The position numbers and the translations under genes were made by a program. Shown piece after piece: positions 33,539 through 46,084 of a stretch of DNA of 64,000 bases (positions are counted from its first letter, which is position 1; the number at the start of each line of letters is the position of its first letter). The notes below the pieces were generated by a model that worked only from the letters and a program-made list of their open reading frames with translations, was not told the origin of the DNA and did not search any database. Location: NCBI GenBank assembly GCA_964017145.1, contig OZ024844.1, forward strand, positions 1,488,001-1,552,000. The letters run 5' to 3'. Source of the DNA: Agrocybe praecox (Eukaryota > Basidiomycota > Agaricomycetes > Agaricales > Agrocybaceae).

Positions 33539-36500
33539 ATGTCTGGTCCTTCCAAATCATCCGGTCAGCGCGTCCTCGTTTCATACACTGCACCTCCCAT
33601 ATTTCTAGGGTCGCCAAACTGGAACAAGGTCTATGCTGCAATTCTTTCGCAATTACCGCTGAGGAACATTCATTGGAAATCAACACGGAAGGGTATTGTA
33701 CGTACTATACAGGAACTCGATATTACATTGGTGCCCTTCGAATCTCTGCGAGATGAACACGCGTCCCAAATCCCGGTAACGGTGCTGGAGAAACCATTAC
33801 TTCATATTTTTATTGTACATTGCGAGGTGAATTTTCTTGCTTGTCTAATATCTGTACCAGTTTTTTTATCATATGGTGTAGGACGACGATCTGGAGACAT
33901 ATCGGACTTCCCTCAAGAAGCAGATCAAGGACTGGCATACGAGTGCTACTTCAAGGAAGAACCAAGAATGGATAATTCTTCAAATCGTTAGGCCGGACCC
34001 TCTACGACAGGGGACGAACAACTTCTTTCAAATGAAAGGCTCTGTTTTGGACAAGCTTCGGACGGATTTCAATTCTCAGAAAAGAGATCGGTATGTGTTC
34101 CATATTCACTGCTATTCGGTCGATTGAACATTTTGCCAGCCTCGTGCAAATAAATTGGCTGACTGGAAATGAGAACCCTCTTATATGGGCCGAGCTTGTG
34201 AACAAAATTAAAGAAGGATTGCTATCTGCTTTTGATGCAGCCATAGATGTGCGGCATGAGGAAGTCAAGCGCTCAGAGAATCAGCAGGCCATGCCAGGTT
34301 GGAATTTCTGTACTTTCTTTATATTAAAGGTGTGTTCATATTATCTTATATACATGAAAATCTCCATCTTATCTTGGTTGTTACCAGGAAAGTTTGGCCT
34401 CGTCATTTGAGGGTATGAATCTTTATGAAGAAGCCCTCATTCCTTACGATGAACTGGAATCAGCTTTCCACAAGGTTTCGAAAGACCGGAACATGTCATG
34501 GTTTGGGTCGCTTATACCACCTAACCCTCAAGATGACGTTTCCCCGTTCCTATCCATAACAAAAAAGCCATACCGAGATTACATTTTGGCAAATACAATT
34601 TCAATACTTGATTTCCGGATATATTTACTAGCACGCCAATGTCAACTCCTGGCTAAAATGGGACGGATTGACGAAATAACGAAGAAAGTTGGGTTCTTCC
34701 TTGGAGCTTTTGGGAAACGTCTCAGAGAGGTTGAAGTAAGTGCATACATGCGTAACAATATTGGCAATAACTAATGGCCGCAGTCTTCACTTCCTCCCCT
34801 CTACATCGAGGCTTGGATTTATTCTTCGGCCCTAAGCGCCGTCGAACAAATCAGTACTTGGACGACAGCTTTCAAGATTGATTCCTCGAAGTCCTCAGCT
34901 GCTAATTCTGGAAAAGGTGAACTTTTAGACCTTGCGCGCAGTCAGGTAATTATCATTTATAATCTGAGCAACGTCCAGCGAATAAATCTCGTTATTTTAG
35001 CTGGATGTTATTGGAATCGAGGGCGGCCATCTTCCTAGAGCACCACCGTTTTCTATTTCCGTCTCGTCGTATATTCCGTTACCCGAAGGAACAGAGATCA
35101 AGTTTGCCAACGAGACTCTCAACACCGCGGTCAATAGCCTCGATTCCTTCTACGAATTGTACATTGCAATAACGAACCGTGTCATTGATCTTTATGCCAA
35201 GTCGGGCAGGCGAAAATTTGCTCTCAAACTGCACGGCAACCTCGCGGCTTTGGAACTGTGAGTGTCTGAATTTATTTCGTGACATTGCCTGCTGATTGTG
35301 CCACCAGCCACCGAGGGAACTTTTCAACCGCACTTAATACATTTTCTTCTCTCCCTGCCCATTACGCTCCTCATCTATGGACTTCCCTCGAGTCCTTTAT
35401 GCTATCGAAGGCATTGGATACGCATGCCAACCTAGATTCGCCTCAGAATGTAGAATGGATCCATATTGTCCTTTCTTTTCTAAAGACTTACGTTGAACAT
35501 ATTGGCTCAGAGATGCTCATGCACGAAGTTGACAAGGTCGCGTATGTATCGCAGCTCGTGAAAGCCCTTAGGACGTCAGTTGAAAAGCTTGACACAGGTT
35601 ATTATCTATTATTATCTACATTCTGCCAATAGTGACTCACATTTCGCAGACCTGGCTCATCCTGATCATCCTGCGCTTACCATCAGAGTATCAAGTCAAG
35701 CTAGACTGGCAGACTCACGCGACGGGTCGTACATTGATATGCATGTGACAAACCATTTACCATGTGTACGTCTTCCCATTTTGTTTGTGGCCGATATTAT
35801 TAACCTCTTTCTAGCCTCTGCCCATCGACGAGTTTGCTGTTATTGTCAGTGGACGTGATTCCGAAAAGTTTCGATACGCATCAGAGCTTTTAACGAGTTG
35901 TCCACCTGGAAAATCGTCGTTTACGTTATTTTGTCCGGTATGCCGCCCCTATATTATGTGTAGGAATTCTGGCTCATTTTATCAGGCCTCAGCTTGTGGA
36001 TCATTCATTCTGGAGACGAGCGAAGCCCGTTCATCGCGTCTTTTATTGCAATGGAGTCACCGCAAACCCTCTAACAAGGGGCCCTCATCTCAAAGCCCTC
36101 TCCTTGTACGAGTACCTCATGATCCACTTGCACTTAATGTTCGAGTTTCCCAGTCCAACCAGAGTACGTCTTATACTGTCAAAATATGCGCGTTGATTAA
36201 TCTCAATCGTCTTAGTTGAACTTGGGAAGCCCCAGTCACTCATGGTTGTGTTGTCGACGGGAAGAAATAAGATAGATAAACTTAATGTCAGCTTAGCGTC
36301 ACCGTCAGTTGCTTTCCGCTGTCGACAAGCGGTTTTAGTCGAAGGTATATTAACTGCTTTATGATGGAAGCTCCTACTAATCCCCCCAAGATGGAGCTGT
36401 AGATGTGTTCAACGCTGGCGAAGAGGGAATTGAAATGGAGGACATTGATGAGGAAACTGATGTCACTCTTCTCGTGCCCCACTCTGACGCCTCTTCACTT

Positions 36501-37987
36501 ACAGCTATGGTTTGTTTATTCCTGTGTCACTAGCGACTTGATCCTGACTTGCATTCTTAGAAAGTCAGCGTGGAAGTAGAGTATGTTACGACAAATGAGC
36601 CTTCGATTACACGAATAGCACGGTTTACGAGGGTTTTAATCACTACTTTACCTGTATCTGTCAACGTTGAAGACTTTTTCCGGGGGACCAGGTACTACAA
36701 AATTATTCCTCGTTGCGATAAGTCTGACCAAAATCTTAGGTTAATATCCAAGTTTACCGTATCGACTACAAGTCACCAACATGTTCGCATTGCGGATGCA
36801 AGCCTTGACCTACCTCCGGATGGTTTGGAAGGGGTAAAGATCCGGTCTGCGCTGAACAAACGTCGAGTTTTGGTAAGCAAATTAAATCAGGTGGCGGATA
36901 GAGTCTAATGACGTGACTAGACTGTGACTCCTGTTCAACCCGCGAATTTCCTCTTTATGCTAGATTCTACCAATGGCCCGGTACGAGAGTCACTATCACT
37001 CACTATCAAATACCGAATGCTGCGAGAAGGTTGGTTATTTCCGTAGCACACGTTGCCTTTCTGACGATAGTCTAGAGGTAGAATCCATTATCGAGTCGAT
37101 AGTCCGCGTCATTATCGAGAACCACAAAGCAACCTCACACCATCGAATTTCTCTTGTCAGTAAGCTGATAGATGCACTCGAAAGTGAAGCAGGATGGGTC
37201 GAGATGTACGGGATAACTGGAGAGCTCGTAGTTCCCGAAATCTTGAATCAAGACTCTGAAGTTGACAGTCTCCTGAAGGACGCCCGAAAGGTAGGTGTCG
37301 ACCTTGAAAATTATTGATGGATCTGATCTCTGTTACAGCGACTGGCTGAACACAGACATCCTGAATCTCCTGTAGGTTTCTGGCGGGAAATTAAAATCCC
37401 AGTGGATGTCCCATACATGAACGTAAGATTTTCCATTTAATCACATTGGAGCGTTCTAATGCGCAATTAGATTGTCGCCGCCGCGGGAATTCGCATTATC
37501 TCAACACCTTACGCGAAGGAATCGCAACCTCATCGACTGCCGTCATTGTATGCTGGGCAACCCATATCTGCAAATCTTTCCATCCATACATCTTTCCATT
37601 GGGGTACAAGCTCGAGTGACAAGAACAAGCAGTACCTCCTACGATTTAATATTGAGGAAATGGCTCGCGAGTGGCTTGTCAGTGGCCCCAAACGAGGAGA
37701 TTTCATAGCGAAGGTATGATAAGTGGTCGTCCTTACAAAGCCATTATACTAACATGCCATAGGATGGAGAGACACATACTGTGCCAATCACCTTGATCGC
37801 TTTGCATCATGGCGAATTCTCGCTGCCAAAAATTTCCATCACAGCGCTGCCCGTTGCAGGCACGATTACGATGGGCTCTATGGCTGTTCCTAGTATCGAA
37901 ACATATCAGACTCATGGTGCCGATAAGATTTTAGTTCTTCCTCGCGGAGGTCGCAGTACATTTGTTGTGGGTATGGGACCAGGCTGA
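33539..37987 (+). CDS. TRS130: TRAPPII complex subunit TRS130 / TRAPPC10
   Basis: Large Golgi tethering-complex subunit; TRAPPII acts as exchange factor for Ypt31/32 (Rab11). Start MSGPSKSSGQRVLVSYTAPP at 33539. Next comes PIFLGSPNWNKVYAAILSQLPLRNIHWK, a typical TRAPPC10 opening. Then follow EWIILQIVRPDP, FFQMKGSVLDKLRTDFN, WNFCTFFILKESLASSFEGMNLYEEAL, YDELE, and FFLGAFGKRLREVE. The C-terminal region is beta-rich, and the gene ends VVGMGPG, TGA at 37985. About 20 exons, with introns of 50-60 nt throughout. Exons between 35600 and 37700 were followed only in outline. Confidence 0.85.
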
Positions 37988-38080
37988 GATGTAATGTAGT
38001 CCATTTACTGTAGAATATAATATATGTACGTTGAGGATATGTGGAAAATAAAAGACAGCATCAGTGAGAAACATGTACTG

Positions 38081-38145
38081 CCAAACAGTAAGACTCGAAC
38101 TCACGTTCTGGAGACCTATCCCAGCACTGCTTTGCAAACTATATT
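38081..38145 (-). other. tRNA-like fragment (3' half)
   Basis: On the minus strand a good T-arm (GTGAG-TTCGAGT-CTTAC, 38088-38104) follows a hairpin CTGGG-ATAGGTC-TCCAG (38108-38124) that resembles an anticodon arm. The expected acceptor 3' strand TGTTTGG is present. I found no matching 5' acceptor strand or D-arm, and no T-run follows. It is probably a tRNA pseudogene or remnant, lying 150 bp from a true tRNA. Confidence 0.35.
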
Positions 38146-38256
38146 AGTGAATACAGATGAATTGCGTGTGTGTGCGATATTTTCTGACCAAAAACTGGAA
38201 AGGGATTCAATTTCTGCCGGAATATGTTTATAACAAGTACGAAAACAAAAAGAATC

Positions 38257-38355
38257 TGCCCCAGTGAGGCTCGAACTCACGACCTTCCGATTGCATTAGC
38301 ATGACACACACTGTTAATAACAGTCGGACGCTGTAACCAACTCAGCCATGGGGCA
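38257..38355 (-). tRNA. tRNA-Asn(GTT) with a 26-nt intron
   Basis: Full cloverleaf on the minus strand: acceptor TGCCCCA/TGGGGCA, D-arm GGCTGAGTTGGTTACAGC, anticodon stem TCCGA/TCGGA, loop CTGTTAA (anticodon GTT), T-arm GTGAG-TTCGAGC-CTCAC. An intron of about 26 nt (38292-38317) interrupts after position 37, and its TAACAG start can pair with the anticodon loop, as in typical nuclear tRNA introns. A T5 terminator follows (A-run at 38247-38251 on the plus strand). The mature part is 73 nt. Confidence 0.93.
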
Positions 38356-38692
38356 TATGCTTCTGGACAATCTTTGGTCCATATATTGACAGAATTCTGA
38401 GGATATCGGATGTCCTGGTTGTTTTATCCGAGTCGTGCATCTATCAATAGACTATCTTGATTGCGTCCATTACCTCTACTCTCTTTTACTATGATCAGCG
38501 TGGGCCAACGGAATCATTCTCTTGGGAACCAGGACTCGTACGCGCAGCCCGCCAGGATCGTTCAAATGAAGCCTACACGACCTACTGCTGGCTTAAAAGA
38601 CGTATCATTCTTCGATATTTCGTTGTGCTAATGCTTAAGCGCCTACACCGTTAAGAACTTTGGACTACTGGTTCACTCTGCGTGTATACTAT
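38356..38692. other. Spacer between tRNA-Asn and the next gene
   Basis: It holds the 5' flanks of the tRNA and of the unknown gene at 38693. No further feature seen. Confidence 0.4.
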
Positions 38693-39556
38693 ATGCCGCC
38701 ACTGCACAATCTTCTTCGTTCCACCGCAGGATTTAGTGTCGACTTCATCTGTCGTGCATTAGCCAGGGCTTGCTGCCCACGGGTTCCTCCGCGTAATTCA
38801 AGGAATATCATCACCGGCGTATCTAGTCCTTCTACGTTCTCACCTTCGCTGCAACTTCCAAGAATCATACTGGAACGAGATGACGAACGTTCTCATGTTG
38901 AGAAACAAGAACGTATGTGATTAATCTCCCACAACCTCGAGAAATTGGCGGCTGACATGTTTCATCCTGATCCTCCAAAGCGATGACTTTCAAACGTGAG
39001 ACTCACGGCGATGTACAGGGCTACCTCGAGCGGCCCAGAGGCCTTTCCTACTTTGACGCTTTATCATATGACTCCATACAAGGTTCGGACGGCGACCCAG
39101 AGAGCACTTTATGCGCTCCCGACCCCCATTTTCTCGAGTTCTCCATATACTCTGTAAATGGCCTTTCTTCCATCATTTTCAGCGAATTTACATACTGACA
39201 AACGCTACTCTAGGACGTCTCATCCCCCAGCCTCAACAAAGCCTTGCTCATAACTCCTACTAGGCCTAGAACAACAACGTACAGTGCCACAGATGCCGAC
39301 CTCATGCTCCTCAGAGAAGCCAGTGAACGAGTCACCGAAATTCTGCGCGAGAACCGACGCCGTCTCGACAGCGGGGAAGATACCAACGCCAGTCGCAGTG
39401 AGCGCTTCTTTCGTCCCGCCAGCACTTAATGGCCCACTCACACTCACTTTGATCTTGACCCATCTTGTAGAGGAAGCCCGTCGAAAGCGTGCTCATGAGC
39501 TTGCTAACGCTCGAAAAGAACGAGATCTTGCTGACAGCCTGTTCTGGCGTTCATAA
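38693..39556 (+). CDS. Small spliced protein of unknown function, coiled-coil C-terminus
   Basis: Not recognised. Four exons join cleanly: MPPLHNLLRSTAGFSVDFIC...HVEKQEP, then MTFKRETHGDVQGYLERPRG...EFSIYS, then DVSSPSLNKALLITPTRP...EDTNASR, then KEARRKRAHELANARKERDL and ADSLFWRS, stop at 39554. All three introns have GT/AG borders and keep frame, which supports a real gene of about 230 aa. The last two exons are Arg/Glu/Leu-rich and look like one helical or coiled-coil stretch. It lies between two tRNA genes on the opposite strand. Confidence 0.6.
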
Positions 39557-39909
39557 ACCCCCTTTAAATCTGCAAGGAGTTCAAAACCTGTATTGCGGAC
39601 CATATACCATATACCATTATGCTTTATGATTATCTATGATTTTATGCCCCATATGATTATGCTTAACTCTATGTTTTTGTCGTTACTGTTGTTTATTCGC
39701 AAAATGCTATTGTTTTGACGATCTCTAGTCTGCAAAGTAAACACTGAATTGTGGCATGAAGACCGCAATATCAATACGTTATCCTGTGAATGATAATGAA
39801 TATAAAGTCCAAGGGTGACTGAATTGTCTCTGTAGGACGAAGAAAGCTAGAGGGTAGTGAATATTAGCGACCATCGACTACCCGAGAATAGCAAAAGGAA
39901 CAAAAAATG
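39557..39909. other. Spacer between the unknown gene and tRNA-Ser
   Basis: AT-rich 3' flank of the small gene, ending at the tRNA-Ser terminator. No gene seen. Confidence 0.4.
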
Positions 39910-40005
39910 CGTCACCTGAGCGATTCGAACACTCGCGGTCAAAGACCAACCGCTGATCTACTATTTAATAGCAGGCGATCCCGTTAACCACTCCGGCAAA
40001 GTGAC
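39910..40005 (-). tRNA. tRNA-Ser(GCT) with a 14-nt intron
   Basis: Type II cloverleaf on the minus strand: acceptor GTCACTT/AGGTGAC with discriminator G, D-arm GCCGGAGTGGTTAACGGG, anticodon stem ATCGC/GCGGT (one G-U), loop CTGCTAA (anticodon GCT), long variable arm TGGTCTTTGACCGC, T-arm GAGTG-TTCGAAT-CGCTC. A 14-nt intron (39955-39968) interrupts after position 37, and it contains TAGTAG, which can pair with part of the anticodon arm. A T6 terminator follows (A-run at 39902-39907 on the plus strand). Confidence 0.92.
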
Positions 40006-40444
40006 CATGTGAGACTGTTTGACTCTGTGCCTCACGATCCTATACAACTTCCTTAAGGCACAGGCACGACATCGCAGCTGCGGAACCCTCCAACCTCCAA
40101 CCTGGACAAAGTTGGCATATCTCATGTTTGCAAGGACGAGTCGCGTCTTCATGTACATATCAATTATGGTAGTCACTGCAACGGAACATTTTCCAACGTA
40201 AAATATTGTGTAAACACAAGGAGAAAAATCAAGAAAACCGAGTCGGAATCCAATGAGTATATGCTACAAAGATCAGACAGATGAATGTCTTTAAATATTA
40301 ACACGGATCGCAAAGCAGATGCAGATGTTCCAAAACACGAGTCGGTAGAATTTACTACCCGGTGTCACTATCTGCTAGTTTTTGTTGTAACAATCGAGGA
40401 GTTGAAAACCTCTGGGGCAAACCTGAGTGCCGACGAGGATTACA
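40006..40444. other. Spacer, tRNA-Ser 5' flank and SER1 3' flank
   Basis: Short motif-free frames only. No gene recognised. Confidence 0.4.
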
Positions 40445-41758
40445 TTAAGCTTGGACCGTCGCAATTTCAGACGGTAGGGGTGGTTGTTGAGCGGGCGCCT
40501 CGTTGATGAATTCTCTGACGTATTCGACGAGTTTATCCGTCTCCTCTTCGGTAATTGCGTTGTATAAGGATACACGAATGCCTCCAACAGAGCTAAATTT
40601 ATAGAATAAGCGCTTGGTCAAAATAAAGTAGATGGAATCTCACCGATGGCCTTTAAGACCTTTCATGCCCCTTGATTCGGCTCCAGCTAAAAAGCGCGCC
40701 TCAGCGTCCTCTCCGAGAACTTCAAAGACGATATTCATCCAGCTCCCACTGCCCTGTCTAACGTGACCTCTTAGCAAGCCCTTTCCTTCACCTTCTCTGA
40801 GCACCTTGTAAACCTTTTCTTGCTTTCTCTTGTTGATGGCTTCATAGTATGCTACTCCACCGAGTTCCGCATTACGCTTTAACACAAGGCCAGTAACGTA
40901 AACCGCAAATACTGGTGGTGTATTCGGCATACTCTTCTGGTCCGCAAAAGTTTTGTACGCGAGCCCGGTGGGTACAGGAATCGCGCCTAGTCTTGCCGCG
41001 GCGTCAACATCGACGATACAATCTTGTCGAACAATAGCAATGGTTAGTCCTGCGGGGCCAAGGTTCTTCTGAGCACCGGCATAGATAATGGCGTGGTCTG
41101 CAAGTCGAGGGATGGGGCGAGACATGAACGAGGAGGAGTAATCGGCGACTAAAGGGAGAAGGGTATCTTGAGGAAGGAGGTGGAATGGGAAGCTTTCCGG
41201 TGTGCTTTCGTCGTTCGAGAACTGTACACCGCTGACCGTCTCATTTTCGCAGTAGTAGATGAGCGCAGGGTCTTTGGAGAACGCGTACGCGTCGTGCGGT
41301 GGAATTCGGTCGAAGGACTTGCCATCGGGCGAAAGTGTACGAGAATCAACAGCGATGTTGACCTTGGCCCCGCCTGCTAGTCTTTCAGCCTCTTTCGCTG
41401 CTGCTTTACTCCATGAACCCGTCAATACATAGTCCATGACGCGTTCGGCCCCGTCCAATTCAGGGTTTAAGAGACGATGGCGCGCGAGCATGTTAAGCAC
41501 GACAGCGGAGAACTGTGCTGTACCTCCTCCCTGCAAGAAGAGAATCGAGTGGGTCGTAGGCACGCCGAGTTGCTCTCTAATTTGTGACTCTACGCCAGCA
41601 AGGTACGCTGTAAATTCCTTGGAGCGATGCGATATTTCTGCAATGCCAATGCCGGTTCCCTGAAAGTTGAGGAGTCCCTTCCCCGCTTCCTCGAGAACGG
41701 ACACGGGAAGGGCTGAGGGACCTGCGCCAAAGTTGATAACTCGAGATTCTACTGCCAT
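40445..41758 (-). CDS. SER1: Phosphoserine aminotransferase (SER1/SerC)
   Basis: PLP enzyme of serine synthesis that converts 3-phosphohydroxypyruvate plus glutamate to phosphoserine. The start MAVESRVINFGAGPSALPVSVLEEA is typical (NFxAGPxxLP). Then follow GTGIGIAEISHRSKEF, ILFLQGGGTAQFSAVVLNML, VLTGSWSKAAAKEAERL, VADYSSSFMSRPI and GAQKNLGPAGLTI (PLP Lys). One intron (about 40593-40643) splits the conserved end GHR/SVGGIRVSLYNAITEEET. The last exon is FINEAPAQQPPLPSEIATVQ plus stop at 40445. The mostly single-exon layout contrasts with its intron-dense neighbours. Confidence 0.95.
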
Positions 41759-44700
41759 GTGTATAAAGTCGAACGTAAGAGACGAGTTTGTGTTGTCCCA
41801 ATTTTTAAGTACGGAAAGTTATGACTCGAAATAGTAACTTTATCTCATCTCATCAATTTCGTCATCGTCACTCCTGATTAGATCTGCGACGTAGCAAAGG
41901 GTCCGGGTGACAGCGAATAAATGGCTCCGCATTTCATGAGGTGGCAAGCAAAGAATAATCAACCATGTAAATTCGAGTGCAAAATGAGCAGAGCTCGATA
42001 GCTGCGTTTGACGCGTAGCATGCAATCCGCCTTTTCCCCCCAAGAAATTTAAGCGGAGCTTCTTGTTATTCAACCTATTTTATGGAGTCGATTATGAGAT
42101 GAAATGCGTAAGTGAATCGTAGAAGGACCATACCTGTAACCTGTCTTTAAGCAGCCTCGTGCTCATCAAGGCCGAACTACTCCGATGCACCCAGAAACTT
42201 TAACAAACGCGTCCCGACATGACGAGCGCCTACCAGTTCGGATCATTATAACTTGTTAACTTCAACGAACCTCCAACGACCTTCTAAAAAGTGAGCCTAC
42301 GACCGCTGACTGAAAGTTTATACCATTGACAGACAGACTATAGGTGGATTATTATAAACCACAGACGACACAAGTGCCGGGGGCGTGCAATTCAATCTTC
42401 GAAAAACATGTATATATGCGATATACTGGATGATCATAATTGGGATTCGCCCAATGAGAATAGTGGAAAAGAGGGTCCCTGGAGTCCCTGGTTAGCTGGG
42501 CTGTAGAGGTTCCAGGGACGGCGAACAGGTTTCGACTTTCTACTGATTCGGAGAAAATCTGTTCTTAGCCATCAAGTGAGAACATAAAATCCCTCGGAGG
42601 CATCATAACACTGGTAGTACTGGACATCGTTATGAAACTTAGATAACTCTCTCCAGCATTTCACTTGACAAGGACCACGAACAACAACAGCCACGTTATG
42701 GGTCTAAAAACGGGGCAGTATTGACCTCTGATGATGACGACAAGAATTTACACCAGCTGGTCTCTGATGAGGCTGGCTTCTCAAAGGCAACAACTTGAAG
42801 AATGGAGTGGTCAATGATTACTCCGAACAACGTCAACGAACGCAACAGTGGCTATGAAACTACGAAGATTCATCGTTTCAACTCCAATGAACAGAAATAA
42901 CACTTGCCATAGGGATATGTACTTTGACCGCCGGTATGAGGAATACCATGTATACCCAAACGATCTGCCATCACATCATCCGAATGAAAGTAGCATAACA
43001 GGAAAATCGGGGGAAACGTACGACTATAACGGCAGCTTACCTACATGATCATGGTAGCTGCCACCAAGTCTCAACGTCACCTTACGTCTTTCATACGCAG
43101 CTAGCGCTCAAGTACCGCCGCCGCCGATACCTGTCTGTCTGTCTGGTCTCACCACGCCAAAAATACGAGCGGCCTTTCCAAATTCCAATCCAAAAATCGT
43201 TTCTTTGACTCGTCCCGTCCAACTAGACTGACTGTAACGTATCTCTGCGCATACTTCTCTTCGCTCGACATCGTATCTTTGTCATCTTTTCAATTCCACC
43301 CACCGGGCGAATGTTCTCCGGCGCATCCATGAACTGGCAGCATTTTCTAGTTATCGTTATCCTTCGCGGCGCTAATACTAGCCCACGTCTTGTCTCATTG
43401 AATCGCGCTTCCAACTCTTAACCTTCCCTTCTCTCCTGTCTTGAAAGCTCACTCACGCACGCTCACACCACTGCTCTCATGCCTCCTGTTTTTACTAGGC
43501 TCTAGATTCTCTCCCCCTCTTTCAAAGAGAAACAAAGAACCAACTTCCAACCACTGATATCCCCATTTACCCATGTTCTCCTCTTCTTTTTCTCAAGCTG
43601 GCTCCCTTACCTTCCATAGCGAATGTCTGTTTTCTGTCCTCGACCAAGTAGTACTCGCAGTACCTTCCCCTATCCTATCTATCTTCGAAGTTTTGACGAT
43701 ATCCCATCACATCCAAGGGGCAGGGACAGGGGTACATGAAAAAAGGGGTACATGAACAATGAACACCATGCATCCCATGTTCGAATCGTGTTCCCTTTCA
43801 AATTCTGTTTCTGTTTCTGCTTCTTGCTGTGGTTGTTGTTGTTTTCATCATATCACACCACTGTACAACAAACCGCATCTCTCGCATGATCGAAGCTCAG
43901 AAGCTCAGAGGTTCCTGTTTCTTATTTCGCTGACCATTGATCATTCCTTAGTCGTTGTCGTTATCGTCGTCGTCGTTCGTCTACAGGGGTGGGTCAAGTT
44001 CTGTATTTAGTAGGTAGTATAGGTAATGTAGTCATCGTAGCTTGTACTGCAGTGTATGTATGTACATCATATATTTCCAACCCCCAACGTCGTGCCTAAA
44101 TCCTCTCATTCTCTCTCCCAACATTTTAACGCCCAACATGCACATCATTGCACAGCAAATATATTTATATTCGTATCTGTATACCCCATGCATCGACGTC
44201 CACATCAATAGCAAAGAGGATATCATAGTATCGCGCATATAATGAAAAACAACAATGTCCATAATACGCATGCGCATTTTATATATATACTAAGGGATGT
44301 CATGTATGTACGTGAGTAAGTACACAGTCCGAATCCGAATCGAAGATCGAATCAACGGCTGCAAAAAATTAAGGGTGCGTATGGGATTAAGGTATGCGGG
44401 ATAGTGATTCATACAAAGCTGAGAGATATTCGTTAAAGTTGACATTTCTGTCCATGGCCAAGCTAGGCAAAGTCAAGCAAAGCAGAGTGGCTGTTACGAA
44501 AAGAAGGAGAAGAGGAAGAGGAGGTACGTTGCACTCCGGTGGGACGGGGTAAGCAGAAAGTTGAGAGGAGATAGGGAAGGAAGTAAAGCGGTGGGAAGGG
44601 TCCGGACGGAGGGGGGTTGTCGAAAGAGAAAAAACAATCATGCTCTGCAGTGAGTGGTGGAGGAAGACGAAAAAAGGGGGGAAAGCGAGAATATACAGAA

Positions 44701-45451
44701 ACACAACATTAAAACGATTAAAGATTTGTCGAAAGATGGCGGCATCGATAACAAGAAAGAAAAAAGGGGGATGAAATAGATCAGAAAAAAACAGCGAATA
44801 TATAAGAAAGGTTACGATGCAAAGAAAGCAAAAGGGGTACGAGATAACAGAATAAATTATTATGGGAGCAAAATTTTGAAAAAAGCAAAGTGAAAGTAGC
44901 AGGAGGAAGCGTGGAAAGAGTAATAAGCAAAGCACATAATTCTGGTTGGGCGAGAGAGAGAGATCATAAGGAATTTGGATGTGATACATGGTTCTGGGAG
45001 CATATCGAGGTTCGTGTACTGGCCAAATAATAAAAACGATGCAAATATACAGTAATGTAAGCGACGGATTTCGAGAGAGAATAAAGTTATGGTTTCTGAC
45101 AGCTATGGTAGATTGGATGGATTTGCTGAGTTGATGTGATTCATTTCATTGAGAGCTGTGATGGATGAGATGTGCTGATAATTTGCAGAGAGAGAGAGAC
45201 GTGCGACTGGATCGTAATTGCAGATTTAAATAAGTGCTGATGGGGTCGTTGCAGGTGAACGTTAAATGAGACTAGGGCTTTGAAGCGGTGTTGGCGTTGT
45301 TGTAGCGGGCCAAAGATTGTAATGTAGAGAGATTTACACGGCGAAATCTGATTTGCAGCGAATAGTTGTTGAATGGAGAAACACGTAAGCAATGTCGAAA
45401 GTGTGGTGATTGGAGCTGGTGATGGAATAACGTCCTTTGTGTGTGGAGTGA
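41759..45451. other. 3.7-kb gene-free stretch with pyrimidine/purine strand bias
   Basis: No convincing gene. 43080-43740 on the plus strand is strongly pyrimidine-rich with short CT-rich runs and a TGTCTGTCTGTC repeat (about 43130), like a fungal 5' leader, but no coding region follows. 44430-44990 is purine-rich on the plus strand. The 200-residue minus-strand frame there is almost all hydrophobic or aromatic, because it reads a pyrimidine tract, and is not believed. Possible non-coding transcript or long promoter. Confidence 0.4.
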
Positions 45452-46084
45452 TCAGAAGTTGCTCGGGGAGTTTGTGATACACGGATGCGGTGATTCTGTT
45501 CGAAAGTCGCAGGGAACTGGCATGAGATTGTGGAATAGGACACGGGATGGGATAAAGCGCGATCTAGGTGTTGGTACAGGCGGTGTGGATAGGAGCAAGG
45601 TGTCGCGAGTGGGTATTGAGTGGTGGGACGAAGATGAGATCTTTGGCCTTGGACTTGAGCGCAGAGATGTCTTCCGTCTACGCACTGGTCCGGGGCCTGA
45701 AGACGGTAGGTCAATGAGGGAGAGATCTGCGATGTCCCATGGGTTGAGATGCTCAGAGCCCGCTTCTAAAGTAGATATCCAAGGAAGATCGTCAAACGCG
45801 TGCTGTTCGACGCGTGGGGCGACACGGCGACGTTTGGTCGACGCGGGCCTTGTCCTCCTGCGAGCGCTACATGACTGAGTGCAAACGCGTGAATAATATT
45901 CTGGAACAGAGAAAAAGACGCGACTGACTGTTGGTGGGGCAGAAAAGGGCCCTTCGAGATGTATTGGTGAGCTTAGGCGCTCGAGATGCTGCGGAGAACG
46001 ATGAGGAGGACGCGACTTGGAAGGGAAGAAAGGACTAACATGTTGTGGGGCCATGAGAGGCTGAATGGGTTGAGGTGCGAACAT
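45452..46084 (-). CDS. Hypothetical Pro/Ser/Arg-rich protein
   Basis: Single open frame of 210 aa: MFAPQPIQPLMAPQHVSPFF..., ending CITNSPSNF. It is rich in Pro, Ser and Arg, with a basic patch (SARRRTRPASTKRRRVAPR) that could be a nuclear signal and an acidic/hydrophobic stretch (DDLPWIST, PWDIADLSLIDLPSS). A TTTATTTAA-like element lies about 25 nt upstream. It has no recognised domain. It is the longest believable frame in the gene-poor island, but it may be chance. Confidence 0.4.
   Translation of the reverse strand: MFAPQPIQPLMAPQHVSPFFPSKSRPPHRSPQHLERLSSPIHLEGPFSAPPTVSRVFFSVPEYYSRVCTQSCSARRRTRPASTKRRRVAPRVEQHAFDDLPWISTLEAGSEHLNPWDIADLSLIDLPSSGPGPVRRRKTSLRSSPRPKISSSSHHSIPTRDTLLLSTPPVPTPRSRFIPSRVLFHNLMPVPCDFRTESPHPCITNSPSNF

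Noticed and set aside
42727..42772. Possible C/D-box snoRNA (TGATGA and CTGA boxes)
   Set aside because: The boxes are only about 40 nt apart, without terminal stem or a believable guide region.
44387..44989. 200-residue minus-strand open frame
   Set aside because: It reads a pyrimidine-rich tract, giving almost only Phe, Leu, Ser, Pro and Ile. No domain, no splice partners.
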